In this document: positions 6,524 to 7,029 of the stretch, piece after piece
How the letters are laid out: every line of letters starts with the position of its first letter
Position numbering within the stretch: position 1 is the stretch's first letter
NCBI GenBank assembly: GCA_017503885.1
Contig: JAFVSF010000102.1
Location: forward strand, 1 to 7,029
DNA length: 7,029 bases
From: Clostridia bacterium
GTDB taxonomy: Bacteria > Bacillota > Clostridia > Christensenellales > Borkfalkiaceae
Direction of reading: 5' to 3'
Position numbers and translations under genes: made by a program
The notes under the pieces: generated by a model
What the model saw: the letters and a program-made list of their open reading frames with translations, nothing else
Database searches by the model: none
What the model was told of the DNA's origin: nothing

Positions 6524-6554
6524 TAAATTTACAAAAATTTTTGTAAATTTACAA
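6524..6554. repeat. Perfect 28-bp palindrome with overlapping 14-bp palindrome
   Basis: Bases 6524-6551 form a perfect palindrome (14 bp per arm, no spacer). Bases 6541-6554 (TTGTAAATTTACAA) form a second perfect palindrome overlapping its right arm. As a result TAAATTTACAA occurs twice as a direct repeat, at 6524-6534 and 6544-6554, exactly 20 bp apart (about two helical turns). It lies between the lysK terminator and the -35 box, about 46-76 bases upstream of the predicted start, where an activator, a looping repressor or an AT-rich UP element could act. The sequence is all A/T except for single C/G pairs, so a hairpin would be weak and a protein-binding site is more likely. I do not match it to a known operator. 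Confidence 0.6.
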
Positions 6555-6555
6555 C

Positions 6556-6586
6556 AAAAAAAACGACGGAAATTTTCCGTCGTTTT
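6556..6586 (-). terminator. Rho-independent terminator after lysK
   Basis: Read on the minus strand, a perfect hairpin (arms 6586-6575 and 6571-6560, loop 6574-6572) with core ACGACGG/CCGTCGT is followed by an unbroken run of eight T (6563-6556), part of which pairs at the base of the stem. It lies 13 bases after the lysK stop codon. The opposite strand has only four T after the stem, so it points at lysK rather than being clearly bidirectional. Confidence 0.93.
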
Positions 6587-6599
6587 AAACTGCTTTTAA

Positions 6600-7029
6600 T
6601 TAAAATGCTAACAAATTAAGATAGTTTGCCTTATCGATTGCCGACAAGAAAAGATAAAGTCTAGGACCTTTATCCGTACCAAAAAGAACGTTGTAGAACA
6701 CTGCGAAAAATCTTTGTTGACGTACGGTATTTTCCTTCTTGGTAAGTTCCGGTTTATTGATAAGCGTGTAAAGATATTGTTGAATTTCTTGCTCTGTAAA
6801 GTTATCATTTGTTGCAAGATAATCGTGTAAACCTTTGATAGCACCTTTCTCTTCTTCAGAAAGTTCAGCGTAGTAAGCTTCATTTCTCTCGCTTAAAAGT
6901 TTATACATTTTAGATGGTTGATGCTTTGTTATCCAGTTTTTAACTCTTAAAAGTCTTTCTTCATCACGAGTATCAAACTCTACGCCAATTTTAGCAAGAA
7001 TATCTCTAACTGCATCTGGATTAAAGTCA
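6600..7029 (-). CDS. lysK: Lysyl-tRNA synthetase, class I (partial, C-terminal 142 residues)
   Basis: This is the 3' end of a gene whose start lies beyond the right edge; 142 codons plus the stop are visible. The product would charge tRNA-Lys with lysine in the cytoplasm. The call rests on the C-terminal helical anticodon-binding region. The stretch RQQRFFAVFYNVLFGTDKGP, followed by RLYLFLSAIDKANYLNLL at the very end, matches the class I LysRS ending (FF..Y..LLG...GPR...F....G....L). The upstream part (DEERLLRVKNWI) is also as expected. The catalytic HIGH and KMSKS motifs are outside the window. Class I LysRS runs to about 500 or more residues, so about three quarters is missing. A strong terminator follows 13 bases after the stop, so the gene belongs to a separate transcription unit from the topoisomerase genes. 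Most Firmicutes use class II LysRS, so class I is a lineage hint. I recognise the family with good but not full confidence. Confidence 0.82.
   Translation of the reverse strand, partial: DFNPDAVRDILAKIGVEFDTRDEERLLRVKNWITKHQPSKMYKLLSERNEAYYAELSEEEKGAIKGLHDYLATNDNFTEQEIQQYLYTLINKPELTKKENTVRQQRFFAVFYNVLFGTDKGPRLYLFLSAIDKANYLNLLAF

Noticed and set aside
6524..6551. The 28-bp palindrome as a second terminator or a Rex/Fur/PerR operator
   Set aside because: A nearly pure A/T stem without a following T-run would be a poor terminator, and the half-sites or their spacing do not fit the consensus of those regulators as I know them.
6608..6883. Second minus-strand open frame overlapping the lysK 3' end
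   Set aside because: It is an out-of-frame shadow; the other frame carries the LysRS signature and its stop fits the terminator.
1..7029. CRISPR arrays, insertion sequences, tRNA or rRNA genes, phage or toxin-antitoxin genes
   Set aside because: No regularly spaced repeats, transposase-like proteins, terminal repeats or structural RNA signatures were seen; the region looks like core chromosome.

Overview
The window is AT-rich bacterial DNA, and every recognisable gene lies on the minus strand. Strong GGAGG-type ribosome binding sites, a textbook sigma-A promoter, tight gene packing and the style of the topoisomerase proteins suggest a low-GC Firmicute, probably an uncultured member of the Clostridia. 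This placement is inference; no rRNA or tRNA gene is present to confirm it.

In the direction of transcription (right to left) the layout is as follows. At 7029-6600 is the 3' end of a class I lysyl-tRNA synthetase gene, closed by a clear Rho-independent terminator at 6586-6556. A 148-bp intergenic region (6452-6599) follows. It carries a cluster of palindromes, a sigma-A promoter with an extended -10, an inverted repeat over the -10 and predicted start site, and a good ribosome binding site. This promoter appears to drive a four-gene cluster: type IIA topoisomerase subunit B (6451-4481, ParE/GyrB family), subunit A (4477-2036, ParC/GyrA family), an unrecognised helical protein (about 1944-1321), and trkA (1308 to the left edge, cut by the window).

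The two topoisomerase subunits are intact, carry all the catalytic motifs I looked for, and should form an A2B2 ATP-dependent enzyme. Subunit A lacks the QRRGGKG 'GyrA box' in its C-terminal domain. I therefore lean towards topoisomerase IV (decatenase) rather than gyrase, although the naming is not settled by sequence reading alone. TrkA is the cytoplasmic NAD(H)-binding regulator of Trk/Ktr-type K+ uptake. Its presence in a topoisomerase cluster may reflect simple co-transcription.

The most interesting spot is the junction between subunit A and the unknown gene. The unknown reading frame stays open upstream, in the +1 frame, right into the end of the topoisomerase gene, and its extension has no ATG/GTG start. 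The stop codon sits in the context AAG GGG CAA AAA TAA G, which resembles the +1 programmed frameshift site of prfB. A frameshift there would give a topoisomerase A subunit of about 1051 residues with an acidic linker and an extra helical domain. A single-base sequencing or assembly indel in the A5 run, or an independent gene starting at a TTG (1944) or ATG (1869), are the competing explanations.
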